Below the pieces are notes generated by a model. The model was not told the DNA's origin, did no database searches, and saw only the letters and a program-made list of their open reading frames with translations. DNA of 26,563 nucleotides from Saccoglossus kowalevskii (lineage: Eukaryota; Hemichordata; Enteropneusta; Harrimaniidae), in NCBI RefSeq assembly GCF_000003605.2, contig NW_003108083.1, positions 748,074-774,636 on the forward strand. Direction: 5' to 3'. The position numbers and the translations under genes were made by a program. Positions 11,030 to 20,997 of the stretch are shown in pieces; the stretch's first letter is position 1; each line of letters starts with the position of its first letter.

Positions 11030-11801
11030 NNNNNNNNNNNNNNNNNNNNNNNNNNNNNNNNNNNNNNNNNNNNNNNNNNNNNNNNNNNNNNNNNNNNNNN
11101 NNNNNNNNNNNNNNNNNNNNNNNNNNNNNNNNNNNNNNNNNNNNNNNNNNNNNNNNNNNNNNNNNNNNNNNNNNNNNNNNNNNNNNNNNNNNNNNNNNNN
11201 NNNNNNNNNNNNNNNNNNNNNNNNNNNNNNNNNNNNNNNNNNNNNNNNNNNNNNNNNNNNNNNNNNNNNNNNNNNNNNNNNNNNNNNNNNNNNNNNNNNN
11301 NNNNNNNNNNNNNNNNNNNNNNNNNNNNNNNNNNNNNNNNNNNNNNNNNNNNNNNNNNNNNNNNNNNNNNNNNNNNNNNNNNNNNNNNNNNNNNNNNNNN
11401 NNNNNNNNNNNNNNNNNNNNNNNNNNNNNNNNNNNNNNNNNNNNNNNNNNNNNNNNNNNNNNNNNNNNNNNNNNNNNNNNNNNNNNNNNNNNNNNNNNNN
11501 NNNNNNNNNNNNNNNNNNNNNNNNNNNNNNNNNNNNNNNNNNNNNNNNNNNNNNNNNNNNNNNNNNNNNNNNNNNNNNNNNNNNNNNNNNNNNNNNNNNN
11601 NNNNNNNNNNNNNNNNNNNNNNNNNNNNNNNNNNNNNNNNNNNNNNNNNNNNNNNNNNNNNNNNNNNNNNNNNNNNNNNNNNNNNNNNNNNNNNNNNNNN
11701 NNNNNNNNNNNNNNNNNNNNNNNNNNNNNNNNNNNNNNNNNNNNNNNNNNNNNNNNNNNNNNNNNNNNNNNNNNNNNNNNNNNNNNNNNNNNNNNNNNNN
11801 N
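11030..11801. other. assembly gap of 772 N inside the satellite
   Basis: All bases are N. Both sides are the same 82-bp satellite. The flanking phase implies a distance of about 776 bases between equivalent unit positions, which is 9.46 units. So the gap length is probably an estimate, unless units in the gap differ in length or other sequence is present. Open frames spanning it are artefacts. Confidence 0.98.
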
Positions 11802-12706
11802 ATTATTATTTAGAAAGAGAACTACAATGCATATAGTATTAGGAAATGATGACAATCTTTGAATGATATCTCTGAAATATTCTATTATTATTTAGAAAGA
11901 GAACTACAATGCATATAGTATTAGGAAATGATGACAATCTTTGAATGATATCTCTGAAATATTCTATTATTATTTAGAAAGAGAACTACAATGCATATAG
12001 TATTAGGAAATAATGACAATCTTTGAATGATATCTCTGAAATATTCTATTATTATTTAGAAAGAGAACTACAATGCATATAGTATTAGGCAATGATGGCA
12101 ATCTTTGAATGATATCACTGAAATATTGTATTATTATTTAGAAAAAGAATTACAATGCATGTAGTATTATGCAATGATGACAATCTTTGAATGATATCAC
12201 TGAAAGAGTCTATGATTATTTAGAAAGAGAACTACAATGCATATAGTATTTAGAAATGATGACAATCTTTGAATGATATCACTGAAAGATTCTATTATTA
12301 TTTAGAAAGATAACTACAATGCATATAGTATTAGACAATGATGACAATCTTTGAATGATATCGCTGAACGATTCTGTTATTATTTAGAAAGATAACTACA
12401 ATGCATATAGTATTAGACAATGATGACAATCTTTGAATGATATCGCTGAAAGATTCTATTATTATTTAGAAAGATAACTACAATGCAAATAGTATTAGAC
12501 AATGATGACAATCTTTGAATGATATCGCTGAAAGATTCTATTATTATTTAGAATGAGAACTACAATGCATATAGTATTAGACAATGATGACAATCTTTGA
12601 ATGATATCACTGAAAGATTCTATTTATATTTAGAATGAGAACTACAATGCATATAGTATTAGACAATGATGACAATCTTTGACTGATATCACTGAAAGAT
12701 TCTATC
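11802..12706. repeat. 82-bp satellite array, right part
   Basis: Units start at 11853, 11935, 12017, 12099, 12181, 12263, 12345, 12427, 12509, 12591 and 12673, all 82 bases apart, with a partial unit at each end. Variants come in blocks: three units with TATCTCTGAAA, then three with TATCACTGAAA, then three with TATCGCTGAA, then two with TATCACTGAAA. The dimeric alternation seen left of the gap is absent here. The array ends abruptly near 12706. Confidence 0.97.
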
Positions 12707-13841
12707 AATATTAAGGCAAAGTTTTAAGGATCACCGTTTCGTATACATTTATTGTGGTTTATTTTGACTGCAGGGCTTTACTGTTTTCATGACAGCTCCC
12801 ATTGTCACGGGATAAATACGTGGCTAGAGATTAGATTGCTTGGTTGGCTAACTGATCAAGCATTTTGTTATTGTTTCCGTTTTCATGGTCCATAGTGTTT
12901 GTAAAATTTATTGATTAGATCGATCGCTTGGTGAATTTCCTTTTCTTAGAAGAGAAACTTAATAGAAGTTTTGTCGTTCTTAACTTTTCACACCTTAGGC
13001 CAGACTTTTTTTATTCCTTGTTTCTCGGGTTTTTATAAGGCAATTTTTTTGAGGAGGGCGGAAAAAAATAAAATTAATTCTTTTTTTTTTGCATTACATT
13101 TGTGTGATTCTCAAAGAATTGTAAGTGAGATCATTTATCGGAGAGAAGAAAAGAAATAAAATTATATTCCATGTATAACCTTGTTTCTCATCTGCGCGGG
13201 ACTTCGGTACTTTGATCATGATACTCCCACAAAAATGCAACTTGCATTTGTTATGCAGCGGTGAAAAAACGAAGATAAAGATAATATTTTTTTAGCAATT
13301 TTCCTGCGGGCGCGAGAAAATACGCTGAAATAAAATTTTATTTTTATTTCATTTTCGGCTCCTGTTCATTCGGCGGGTTCGTGAAACAAGGGATAATGGC
13401 CTTAATAAGGATACTGAAAAGTAAAGTAATATCATTGTCGATAGAGGGCAGCATTGGCGTACACCGCGCCGGTTGTTCATTAGAAGGGTAATCCATCAAC
13501 TGCTGGCTAAAGTTAGAGAGCGTATCGCATACTGGATAATGACGTAATTTTCAGCCAGTATATCAATTTTTTGTGAGCTGTACGGTTAAGATGCATTGTT
13601 TTGCTTTTTTATACAAGTGTTAATATTTTATAATTAATTCTACAATCAATATGTTATAGTGCAATTTTTTGGCGTGTGTGTGTGTGAAGTACCCACATTA
13701 TTGCTGTATGCTGATCTATCAACAATATCCGCTCTATTTCATTTCAACATAGGCCTTTTTCTATTATTAGTTGTTCTAGCAGCAATACTTCATACACTGG
13801 AGGGGACGACATCAGTTAATTACCGTAAAAAGCAACAACCT
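12707..13841. other. intergenic, no gene supported
   Basis: T-rich and A-rich DNA with short homopolymers (T tract at 13081-13090, GT run near 13672). A donor-like GTAAGTGAG lies at 13121 and could end a 5' UTR exon of the downstream receptor gene, but no exon can be defined. The frames at 12971-13159 and 13659-13853 have no recognisable content. Confidence 0.45.
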
Positions 13842-14106
13842 GAGCGCCCCTGATTTCATTCGTTAAGATATGCACACACATAATACAGCATTCCTTTTTA
13901 GTGGCATTATGTCATAATGACGTAATGAATCAAAGCAATGTCGTACCATCTTTGATGTGCAACCGTTCGTCATCTAGAATTTAGAAAAATATTCGCCAAA
14001 ACATTGATGAACGACTACAGATAACAACGATATCAATGATTTGAATTACCTACGTGTTTCCTATCTGTGCCATAGACGCGATTTGTCACTAGTGGGCGCG
14101 ATTTAA
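13842..14106. mobile_element. second MITE-like family, copy B (about 265 bp)
   Basis: The interior shares GTCATAATGACGTA, CAATGTCGTNC and CGTTCGTCATCTAG with 3935-4030, in the same order. The right end GGGCGCGATTTA matches the right end of copy A (GGGGCGTGATTTA). The left end near GAGCGCCCCTGAT is less certain. A further solo right-end-like sequence, CGCTAGAGGGCGCGATTTAT, occurs at about 17742-17761. Non-coding. Confidence 0.6.
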
Positions 14107-14855
14107 TTGGCTACTAGTAATATTTTACAACAATGTCCGGCGTGCAAAACAACGAATTGGTCTGTGGGGATATAGAAGATTCACGGATCGATTGTATTTT
14201 TACAAGCGCAATTATATTAATCATAGTTTGAAGAGTACACTGACAATTCCATTAATTTTTTTTTTTCATTCGACAATTTACAATTTTGATTCATAAACCC
14301 TAACAAAAGTGATTCACAAACCGTAACAAAAAAGCTTGTTATTTTGTATCATTCATTTCGCTACTGCTATATCGAATTATGTTTGAGATAAATGGCCCAT
14401 AAATTTATTTTTAATAATATTGCAACACTTGGCTTGCCATAATAGAGATAAAATTTGCATGACGTTATTATGTTATTAACTAGTATAGTGTTATTTCAGC
14501 TGTATAATTTCATATTGTAATTGTAAATTCTCAACATAAAGTAAAGCCTGTGTCATGTTAGAAAACTGGTTAACATTCCACCCAATGAGTGTAGTAATGG
14601 ACTCGGACCCCCTAACTATGATAACAGTTGAACATTTTGCCATGCCACCTAAGTTTATAAGTATTTATTGGCATGTGACGAGGAATGGTTTATTAATACT
14701 CGTCGCAGGACTCGTTTGTCACTGCGTATGCCAAGACGACAGACGTGAATTGCTTCCATGTTTTCTGCTATCACTGCCCTGATGTATACACGTTCGTGAG
14801 ACGTCTCCAGATGAAATTGGTTTCCACACCTTGTTTACTCATCTTCACTTTTCAG
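14107..14855. other. upstream region of the receptor gene; possible intron end
   Basis: A pyrimidine-rich tract (TTTACTCATCTTCACTTTTCAG) ends with an AG at 14854-14855, 25 bases before the receptor ATG. Two more AGs follow at 14861-14862 and 14864-14865. With the first two acceptors an in-frame TAG (14863-14865) would put the exon start in the 5' UTR. With the third, five extra codons open upstream of the Met and coding could continue from an earlier exon. No upstream exon was identified. The frame at 14555-14782 has no recognisable domain. Confidence 0.45.
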
Positions 14856-14880
14856 AAAACAGTAGACGTACACACGAAAC

Positions 14881-15927
14881 ATGTATGCTTATTTATATAT
14901 GATTGCTGTCTTGAATGTGGTGTTACTAGTTATTGGTTTCTTTGGCAACATTCTTGTTCTCCGTGTCTACCTTGCCAAAACGCTACGGACAAGTACAATG
15001 TATTTCATCATTGGCCTGGCAGCTGTCGATTTGTCCGCCTGTGTTGTCGTCATGCCTTTTAACGTCTACGTTAGTCTTCGTAAATACTACTTCGACAGCG
15101 ACGTCGCGTGTAAGCTGCTAATGTGGGCCAGTTTTGTGTTAGTCAACGAATCAGTAGCGATAACTGCATTGATCGCCGTAGATCGCTACCTGAGTGTGTG
15201 CAGGCCCTTCACAAGGTACATCTCACCATACCGCGCTAAGATTATGACAATCGCGACGTTCCTCGCTTCGATTTTACTAAACCTGCCGGTTTATTTCATT
15301 TTCGGGACATCGGAGTATGAGTTGGGAAAACGATGCGGTCTGCTTGCGGACACCACTGGTTCATGGAAATACATGTTTTTGGCGTACTTCTTTATTATGT
15401 TTATGATTCTTTTACTAGTGACTGTAATATTATATACGAAAGTGTACAAAGAAGTAGAGAGGAGAACCCGGGTGTCCCATTCTAGTAACGATACACTGAA
15501 CACCATCAGCGGGCAGTCAGTCTATACCAACACAGAAGACAATACCCGCCGCTGCAGTTTAAACGCCGCGACAGCAGTGACCGAGTGTTCTACAACTGAA
15601 AGCGGCAAACCAGAAAGGGTAACAAACGATAGACCTACGGATGTAGGAACACATAGACCTGATCTCAATAGACGCATAATGAATTCCACAGCCAAGATGT
15701 TGTTACTAGCAACCATCGTGTTTATAGTCACATGGGTGCCTCATTGGATCATTCGTTTCCTGCCGTCTAGTTTGATAAACGAAGGAGATAGTTTTGGTTT
15801 TATTTGCATGAAGTTCATAGAATACATGTTCGTTGTCAACAATGCAGTAAACCCCGTCATTTATTGCTTTGTTAACAAGCGCTTTCGGGAAGATTGCAAA
15901 AGAGCCTTACGGCGCGGCTGTAACTGA
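14881..15927 (+). CDS. rhodopsin-class (class A) G-protein-coupled receptor
   Basis: 348 codons ending at TGA, without introns. Seven hydrophobic segments lie at about residues 5-29, 40-63, 77-100, 118-141, 162-189, 272-295 and 307-330. Hallmarks seen: GN with Asn23 in TM1, LAAVDL with Asp50 in TM2, Cys77 and Cys152 placed for the extracellular disulfide, DRY at 101-103, TWVP (Trp285, Pro287) in TM6, NPVIY at 324-328, then NKRFREDCKRAL as helix 8 with Cys339 and Cys347 as possible palmitoylation sites. Loop 3 is long (about 80 residues) and Ser/Thr-rich. By family knowledge it is a plasma-membrane receptor signalling through G proteins. The ligand is unknown: peptide-type is suggested by overall look only. 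Odd points: only about four residues precede TM1, TM4 lacks the usual Trp, and TM5 lacks the usual Pro. This Met is the first in frame after a stop at 14863. A further N-terminal exon is possible. The first canonical AATAAA downstream is at 16721. Confidence 0.93.
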   Translation: MYAYLYMIAVLNVVLLVIGFFGNILVLRVYLAKTLRTSTMYFIIGLAAVDLSACVVVMPFNVYVSLRKYYFDSDVACKLLMWASFVLVNESVAITALIAVDRYLSVCRPFTRYISPYRAKIMTIATFLASILLNLPVYFIFGTSEYELGKRCGLLADTTGSWKYMFLAYFFIMFMILLLVTVILYTKVYKEVERRTRVSHSSNDTLNTISGQSVYTNTEDNTRRCSLNAATAVTECSTTESGKPERVTNDRPTDVGTHRPDLNRRIMNSTAKMLLLATIVFIVTWVPHWIIRFLPSSLINEGDSFGFICMKFIEYMFVVNNAVNPVIYCFVNKRFREDCKRALRRGCN

Positions 15928-16033
15928 TGTAATCGCTCTATTAATTTAGTTGCCTGATCAAAAAATATGGTTATGAAAATATTTACGTTTCGTAAAGCCT
16001 TTTTTTATAATTAATAGACGAATAGTCAGTCAA

Positions 16034-16216
16034 ATATACCGCCGTGGCCTTCTTCGACATACACGAGTCAGAGTAAGGAACACCGTTCACAGCTCTGATA
16101 ATGTTTTTGATGTGTTGGCAGTCGTCCGTAACACAGTGTTTTGTTAGAGATTTTGTATTTTCTATATGAAAAAGTACTTCACAAAAGAAACAGGCATAAT
16201 TAAAACCGTAACACAT
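16034..16216 (-). other. 61-codon open segment, copy 1 (unknown, possible exon piece)
   Basis: Minus-strand open frame from an ATG at 16216, continuing past the unit to 15983. The shared 61 residues run from MCYGFNYACFFCEVLF to DSCMSKKATAVY. Cysteines and histidines are arranged C-x2-C-x14-H-x7-H, loosely like a zinc finger but with spacing two residues longer than the classic C2H2 pattern before the first His. Codons such as GAC GAC TGC and AAG AAG GCC ACG GCG are GC-richer at third positions than the surroundings. I do not recognise the family. It could be a fragment of a host exon or of a transposon protein, or a chance frame. Confidence 0.3.
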
Positions 16217-16271
16217 TAAAATTTGGCCATCTTAAATATGAGTATTTATAGTGTGAAATGTCTTGGTTTAC
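16034..16271. repeat. 238-bp direct repeat, unit 1
   Basis: Begins ATATACCGCCGTGGCC and is followed immediately by an apparently identical second unit. No difference was found by eye. Such identity implies a very recent duplication or an assembly artefact. Confidence 0.97.
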
Positions 16272-16454
16272 ATATACCGCCGTGGCCTTCTTCGACATAC
16301 ACGAGTCAGAGTAAGGAACACCGTTCACAGCTCTGATAATGTTTTTGATGTGTTGGCAGTCGTCCGTAACACAGTGTTTTGTTAGAGATTTTGTATTTTC
16401 TATATGAAAAAGTACTTCACAAAAGAAACAGGCATAATTAAAACCGTAACACAT
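16272..16454 (-). other. 61-codon open segment, copy 2 (unknown, possible exon piece)
   Basis: Same 61 residues as the copy at 16034-16216, from an ATG at 16454. It then runs on into unit 1 to a stop at 16200, reading NQDISHYKYSYLRWPNF after the shared part. Just after the shared Ala-Val the sequence GCGGTATATGTAA resembles a splice donor, but no convincing acceptor precedes the open segment. Confidence 0.3.
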
Positions 16455-16509
16455 TAAAATTTGGCCATCTTAAATATGAGTATTTATAGTGTGAAATGTC
16501 TTGGTTTAC
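16272..16509. repeat. 238-bp direct repeat, unit 2
   Basis: Second unit of the tandem duplication, directly abutting unit 1. It ends where GTTTAC is followed by ATGGCAAC instead of ATATACC. The duplicated piece lies about 100 bases beyond the receptor stop codon. Confidence 0.97.
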
Positions 16510-18033
16510 ATGGCAACGACGGGCAGGAATTGTTATATATTTTACCGATGGAAATTAGATGGAGGTTATATAACAAGCACAAGTGACATTAAAACTCAAT
16601 ATATCGTATCTCAAAAATCAAATTAATTCATGTTGTTTAAAGTTATTAATATTAATCACGGCGCCAGTTTTGTGTTGTTTCGAATGAACCTTATGGGTGA
16701 AAATCTCCGATGCAAACCTAAATAAAATGTAAAAAGCTGTTCAATACTAGAGGATGATACTAGTATAACGATAGTAGACAGATGTTGTTTTCAAGGGCTC
16801 TGTTATTCCATTACTCACTGCGGATGTTGTTCGATATGTCGGCAGTCTAATCCCAGAACCTATGTTAGTGTTTACCAATTTCGGGGTGTTTTTACTAACA
16901 TTTCCGACGATATATCGGGTTTCATGAAGGCGAGAATTTATCAATAATTATGAAACATTTATACGAAAATATTTATTCAAATTCAAAAAAAGATGCGTTC
17001 ATTGGTTGAAAAAAACAACATTTGGTAAAATGAATCTTAATAGAATTTACGAGGTTTCTTCAATCATAGGCCGACTTACTGCCATGAATGCAAAAGATAC
17101 TACATCCTGTCAAAATTGTTCGAAACGCTTGACACTACTGTGATTCGTTCGCTGAAATAAAGTACAAGCAGCATCATTATAGATTCGCACAAAACGTTTA
17201 AATTGTCAAAGCGAGTCAAAGTAAAAAAAAAACAGATTTAAAAGTTAACTGCACAGTGGAGTTTTATACGACTGAATCCATTCACTAATGATTATGTTGT
17301 GATTGGTCATTTTTTTTTCTCAATCACCATTTGAAATTTATAAACATTTATAAATATTTTATATAAAACGAATTCACGATTTGCATTACGAAATCAAATT
17401 CTATTAAATTTAGCTCTATGTTCAAATCTGCTGCTGATATTTTAAAATTCTCATGTTTTAAATTTAAATGTTCACATCTTAAAATGAAATTTTAATTTTA
17501 ATTCATTTATTTTCATGATTTTAGTTATGACAAACTTTATATTCATACATACGATACCCTACAACAATTATCGATTGTTACCCATCCACGTTTGTTCTCG
17601 TTCATACACGCTGCGTTCGACTATGCCTTTGGCTTAATATATTTCTGATGAAGTGATGTACACTGCATGTAAGAAAACCAATCACAGTTGTCTATTAGAA
17701 GGATATTCTTTTCACTATTTTGACGTCACAGTAGCGCCCGTCGCTAGAGGGCGCGATTTATATGGGTTGTGTACTCAGATAAGTTGAGTTTAAAAGATTT
17801 GTACAATATATCGTTTACGTAAGTCGCTCCTTTTAGCCATGGAGTATTTCTGTGACGTAAATTAGTGCCAGGGGCTGATATTGTTTTGATCTGAGGCGGT
17901 CTGTCAATTACAAAAACATCTATTTAATTATTTAGAAAAAAGTCTCGATGACGAAGGACTTCACAGTCAAACCTAGTTGTCTACTTCAATGGTATTGCCT
18001 ACATCTATCTACGTCACTTTTATTTGTGATTAT
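16510..18033. other. intergenic, no gene supported
   Basis: Very AT-rich, with TTTAAATTTAAATG-type words around 17457-17470. The first AATAAA after the receptor gene on the plus strand is at 16721. A solo end resembling the second MITE family (GCTAGAGGGCGCGATTTAT) lies at about 17743-17761. Confidence 0.45.
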
Positions 18034-18199
18034 TTAAAGCGGGTGAGTCGTCACCTGCGCATGCGTCAGGTGGTCATAGCGTGTCATTGTTTACAAACAA
18101 GGGTCTACCCATGAGCCTTTGCGTTTTTTATCGTGTGTTGTTATCGTCGCTTGGGACTCAATTCCCGCGCGTGCGCGGGTGACGACCCTCCCGCTTTAA
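18034..18199. mobile_element. TTAA-flanked MITE, copy 3 (about 158 bp)
   Basis: The element 18038-18195 has ends AGCGGGTGAGTCGTCACCTG (left) and AGCGGGAGGGTCGTCACCCG (right, reverse complement) and is flanked by perfect TTAA on both sides. The ends resemble copies 1 and 2 (AGCGCGGTAGTCGTCGCGC). The interior ATTGTTTACA recalls the central words of the other copies, and a CGTCGCTTGGGACTC stretch resembles the reverse complement of 9713-9730 in copy 2. Non-coding. Confidence 0.78.
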
Positions 18200-19689
18200 G
18201 CTTACTTTCATATGTTATCAAAATCACTGTTATAATCATATCAGAACATATTTATATCTACACAGACTTGTACCCAGTTACCGATTTGGCTTAATATTTG
18301 TAGTTTTATTTATGTGAATAAACAATTTAAAAAATAACTAGTGCAATTCTTCCCCTGACAGCCACAGCAATGTAACTAATTTTCAATAGTGTGAAATGTC
18401 GTCGGTAGTCGTGCTGTAATCAGCATAGAAGTCCAGATAATCGTTGAAATAGCGTACGCAAGTTGTCTTGTTATGAATGGTCGTAGCTAACACACTTTTG
18501 CTAACTTAATCCTAACGATTATTTTAAAATCAGAAACCAATTTACTTTGAAACTCGATCTAGTTTTTATAATATGAATCTGAATTCTATGCATTTTGATA
18601 ATTTTTCGTTTAAAAATTCACGAGTTTTGAGTTGAACGCTATAGGACATTTGTCATCTTCCATTGCAACAAGTTCGTATACTCAAATTTGTTCTTTGTTT
18701 TTTTGTCATCAATTTGATGAAACCAACACTATATTAACAATTTGTACTGCAATTCAAATTTCCACATTTTCACAAGATAGCCGTGTCCATAATCAATACC
18801 ACAATTATTAACGCCAGTTTGGATTTGCATTGAAAAACATAAGAATATATAGGTTTTATACTCAATCCAGAAAAATTAATATGACATTTTTTCAATAGTA
18901 ATTTTCATCTGGCAACCTCATTGAACCAATGTGTCGCTTTAGGGTATCAGTGGTTGTTTTATCGCCTCGGTATCTCATTAATCATCGTAATATTTACTGA
19001 GAGTATCGTACTACGCACAAAAACAGAGCTGATGCAAAGCGCTGAAATGTCGAGAGAGTACTTCTAAGCTACTGCCTGCAGACATAGTACTGTTATCCAT
19101 TAGTCTGATTTGATCTAGGCATCACAGTACTTTTGTTTTTTTAATCTCACGAGTATTGAAACGGGTATAACAATCAACAATAATTTGAGAAGTATATGTT
19201 GCTGTTTAGTTCTTCGTTAGTATGTGCCTTTTTAAGCGTGTACTTATTTGGTTCAGCATCCCCAGGGTGTCGCATAGACGTGCAATACATTCAGCTTAGA
19301 TTGTCATAATACGTATTCGCCGTGTTCATGCATGTAGTATTAATACAGTGGCATCTATTGACGACACGTTCCCAAGGTTGATGGTACAATTTTGTTTCCT
19401 GTATATCAATCTCAATTTTTCGTGTTTTTGCCTTTGTTTTTTGTCTATTGTTCTATCGTCATCGCATCTATCGTTTTGCCTGACCTATGACCTAAGTATT
19501 CATCGGCGTATACCGCGTAGAAACACGTAGCGTACCCACAAGTTGTGCCCTTGTTGGGAGGTTTTCTTCAGCTATTTCACATTGTTAATAAATAGACACT
19601 AGATGTATAGTGCATTTGGTCAGCCACAGCCCCTCTATAGAGCAACTGTGAGTCAGTAATATTAGATATGAAAAATAAATTCTTATAGA
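18200..19689. other. intergenic, nothing recognised
   Basis: AT-rich DNA with T homopolymers near 18700 and 19135. The short frame at 19348-19530 is hydrophobic and Cys/Phe-rich by composition but matches no family I know. Confidence 0.5.
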
Positions 19690-19694
19690 GTCTA

Positions 19695-19925
19695 ATGATG
19701 CGTTCGCCCAGCCAAGTCACTTTGGGAGACAACATAAGATATACCCATGGTTCATCGCCGCAGGGCAGTCATCGCATTCGTCGCACACTTGTACTTCGCG
19801 CACTTCCAAAGTCAACAAGCATTTGGCCAGGTGATTTCATTGAACTGGACTCAAGTGAGACATTTGCACTCGATCCACAATTAGAAATTCGCTCTCCCTC
19901 AGTCATATCATGTGACAAGCCATAA
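19695..19925 (+). pseudogene. Gypsy pol fragment, protease/RT junction
   Basis: A 76-codon open piece. The block STSIWPGDFIELDSSETF near residues 40-57, followed by LDPQLEIRSPSV, is the spacer between the retropepsin and the reverse transcriptase in Gypsy-type polyproteins. It ends at TAA, after which the reading can be followed further only across stops. Confidence 0.65.
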
Positions 19926-20039
19926 CGTGGTTCTAATATTTACTCCAGCAGCTGGTATAATCAGTATTTAGAACCAATATGACATGCCACAAACTTTGAA
20001 ACACATGTGTATCATAGCCACGCCAGCTCTTTAAGAAAT

Positions 20040-20990
20040 GAGCTATATAGATTCAGTTAAAATTGACCCTGATCGACTTCCAACAGGACAAATCTCACTA
20101 CATTACACCATGAATATGAATATGTTTCCAACACTACAATCAAATGGTATAATGGTGCTTCTGGTCTATTTCAAACAGTTGAAAACATGAGTTCTGTTCA
20201 CCCACCACAGCTCAACGGCCGTATCCAACAATACTTGCATGACAAGTTAGCCGAGCTACAGCAAATTTGATGAGATTGAAGAGCTCGGCGGTTTTGCTCG
20301 CATAGAAGGAGTACTTGTCAACGTAAATATGTTAACCCACCCACCCCCATTCTTCACGCATTTGCAGACGTTGCCGCTACAGCAATTCAATGAAAATATA
20401 TCATCACCACCAATCTCAGTAAGGTTTTCTTCCAGATTCTTCTTTCGCACGAGTGACAAAAATACTGTGATGTAACAACCCCATTCATAAGTGTCCATAT
20501 GTCTATGTGTGTTCAGCCATAGGAATGCCAGGTTCTGAGACAGCACTGGAAGAGTTAATGTCTTGCATAATCAGTCACCTTCTTGAGGATGGTAGCATGG
20601 CCAAACTCGCAGATGATCTATAATGTGGTGTACGATCAGGGACCTCCTTGTAAACTGGAATCTTCTCCTATGCAAACTAGCAGTCAATGCCTGACACTTG
20701 TCACCATCAAAAAGCATTATCTGCCCTGCAACCATCACAATTCTTGCTTGTGTGTGGAACCAGGGAACCATCCGTGTAAACTCTGTATTTCTACATTGTC
20801 ATTATACACATTATACATCGTACGCAACATTATTCATTTCTAGGTGAATATGGTGTCCTAGCTAGAGATCTATCGGGGTGTGCATCTCTTGTTGTCAAAC
20901 TAGAAGAAGCAACTATTGGACGTTGGACGTCAAAGAAGGATGGAATTCAATGGTCAGACGAATTTCGAGATTATTTTCATGTTGCACAGG
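20040..20990 (+). pseudogene. Gypsy reverse transcriptase remnant
   Basis: Pieces in order: SVHPPQLNGRIQQYLHDKLA near 20180-20250; FDEIEELGGFARIEGV near 20266-20313 (the conserved approach to the RT); a damaged core with HAFADV near 20357, then KVFFQILLSHE and KYCDVTTPF near 20421-20490; [13 protein letters not shown] at 20522-20560; and KLADDL at 20603-20620, where ADD is the catalytic Asp pair box. A TAA follows directly at 20621. The downstream thumb/connection piece IGRWTSKKDGIQWSDEFRDY is near 20912-20972. The motif A Asp segment is deleted and several stops occur, so it cannot be functional. Confidence 0.8.
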
Positions 20991-20997
20991 CAGTGTT

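Noticed and set aside
10965-11862. Three long open frames across the N gap
   Set aside because: They are almost entirely unknown bases with satellite sequence at both ends, so they are artefacts of the gap.
9930-12706. CRISPR-like regular repeats
   Set aside because: Units are directly adjacent 82-bp satellite monomers without distinct spacers, in an animal genome.
13659-13853. 64-codon plus-strand frame with a hydrophobic stretch
   Set aside because: The hydrophobic part follows from T-rich DNA; no family match and no initiation or splice context.
14745-15062. Open frames overlapping the receptor gene (also 14933-15121, 15291-15506 and 15522-15731)
   Set aside because: They are in other frames of the well-supported receptor and lack motifs.
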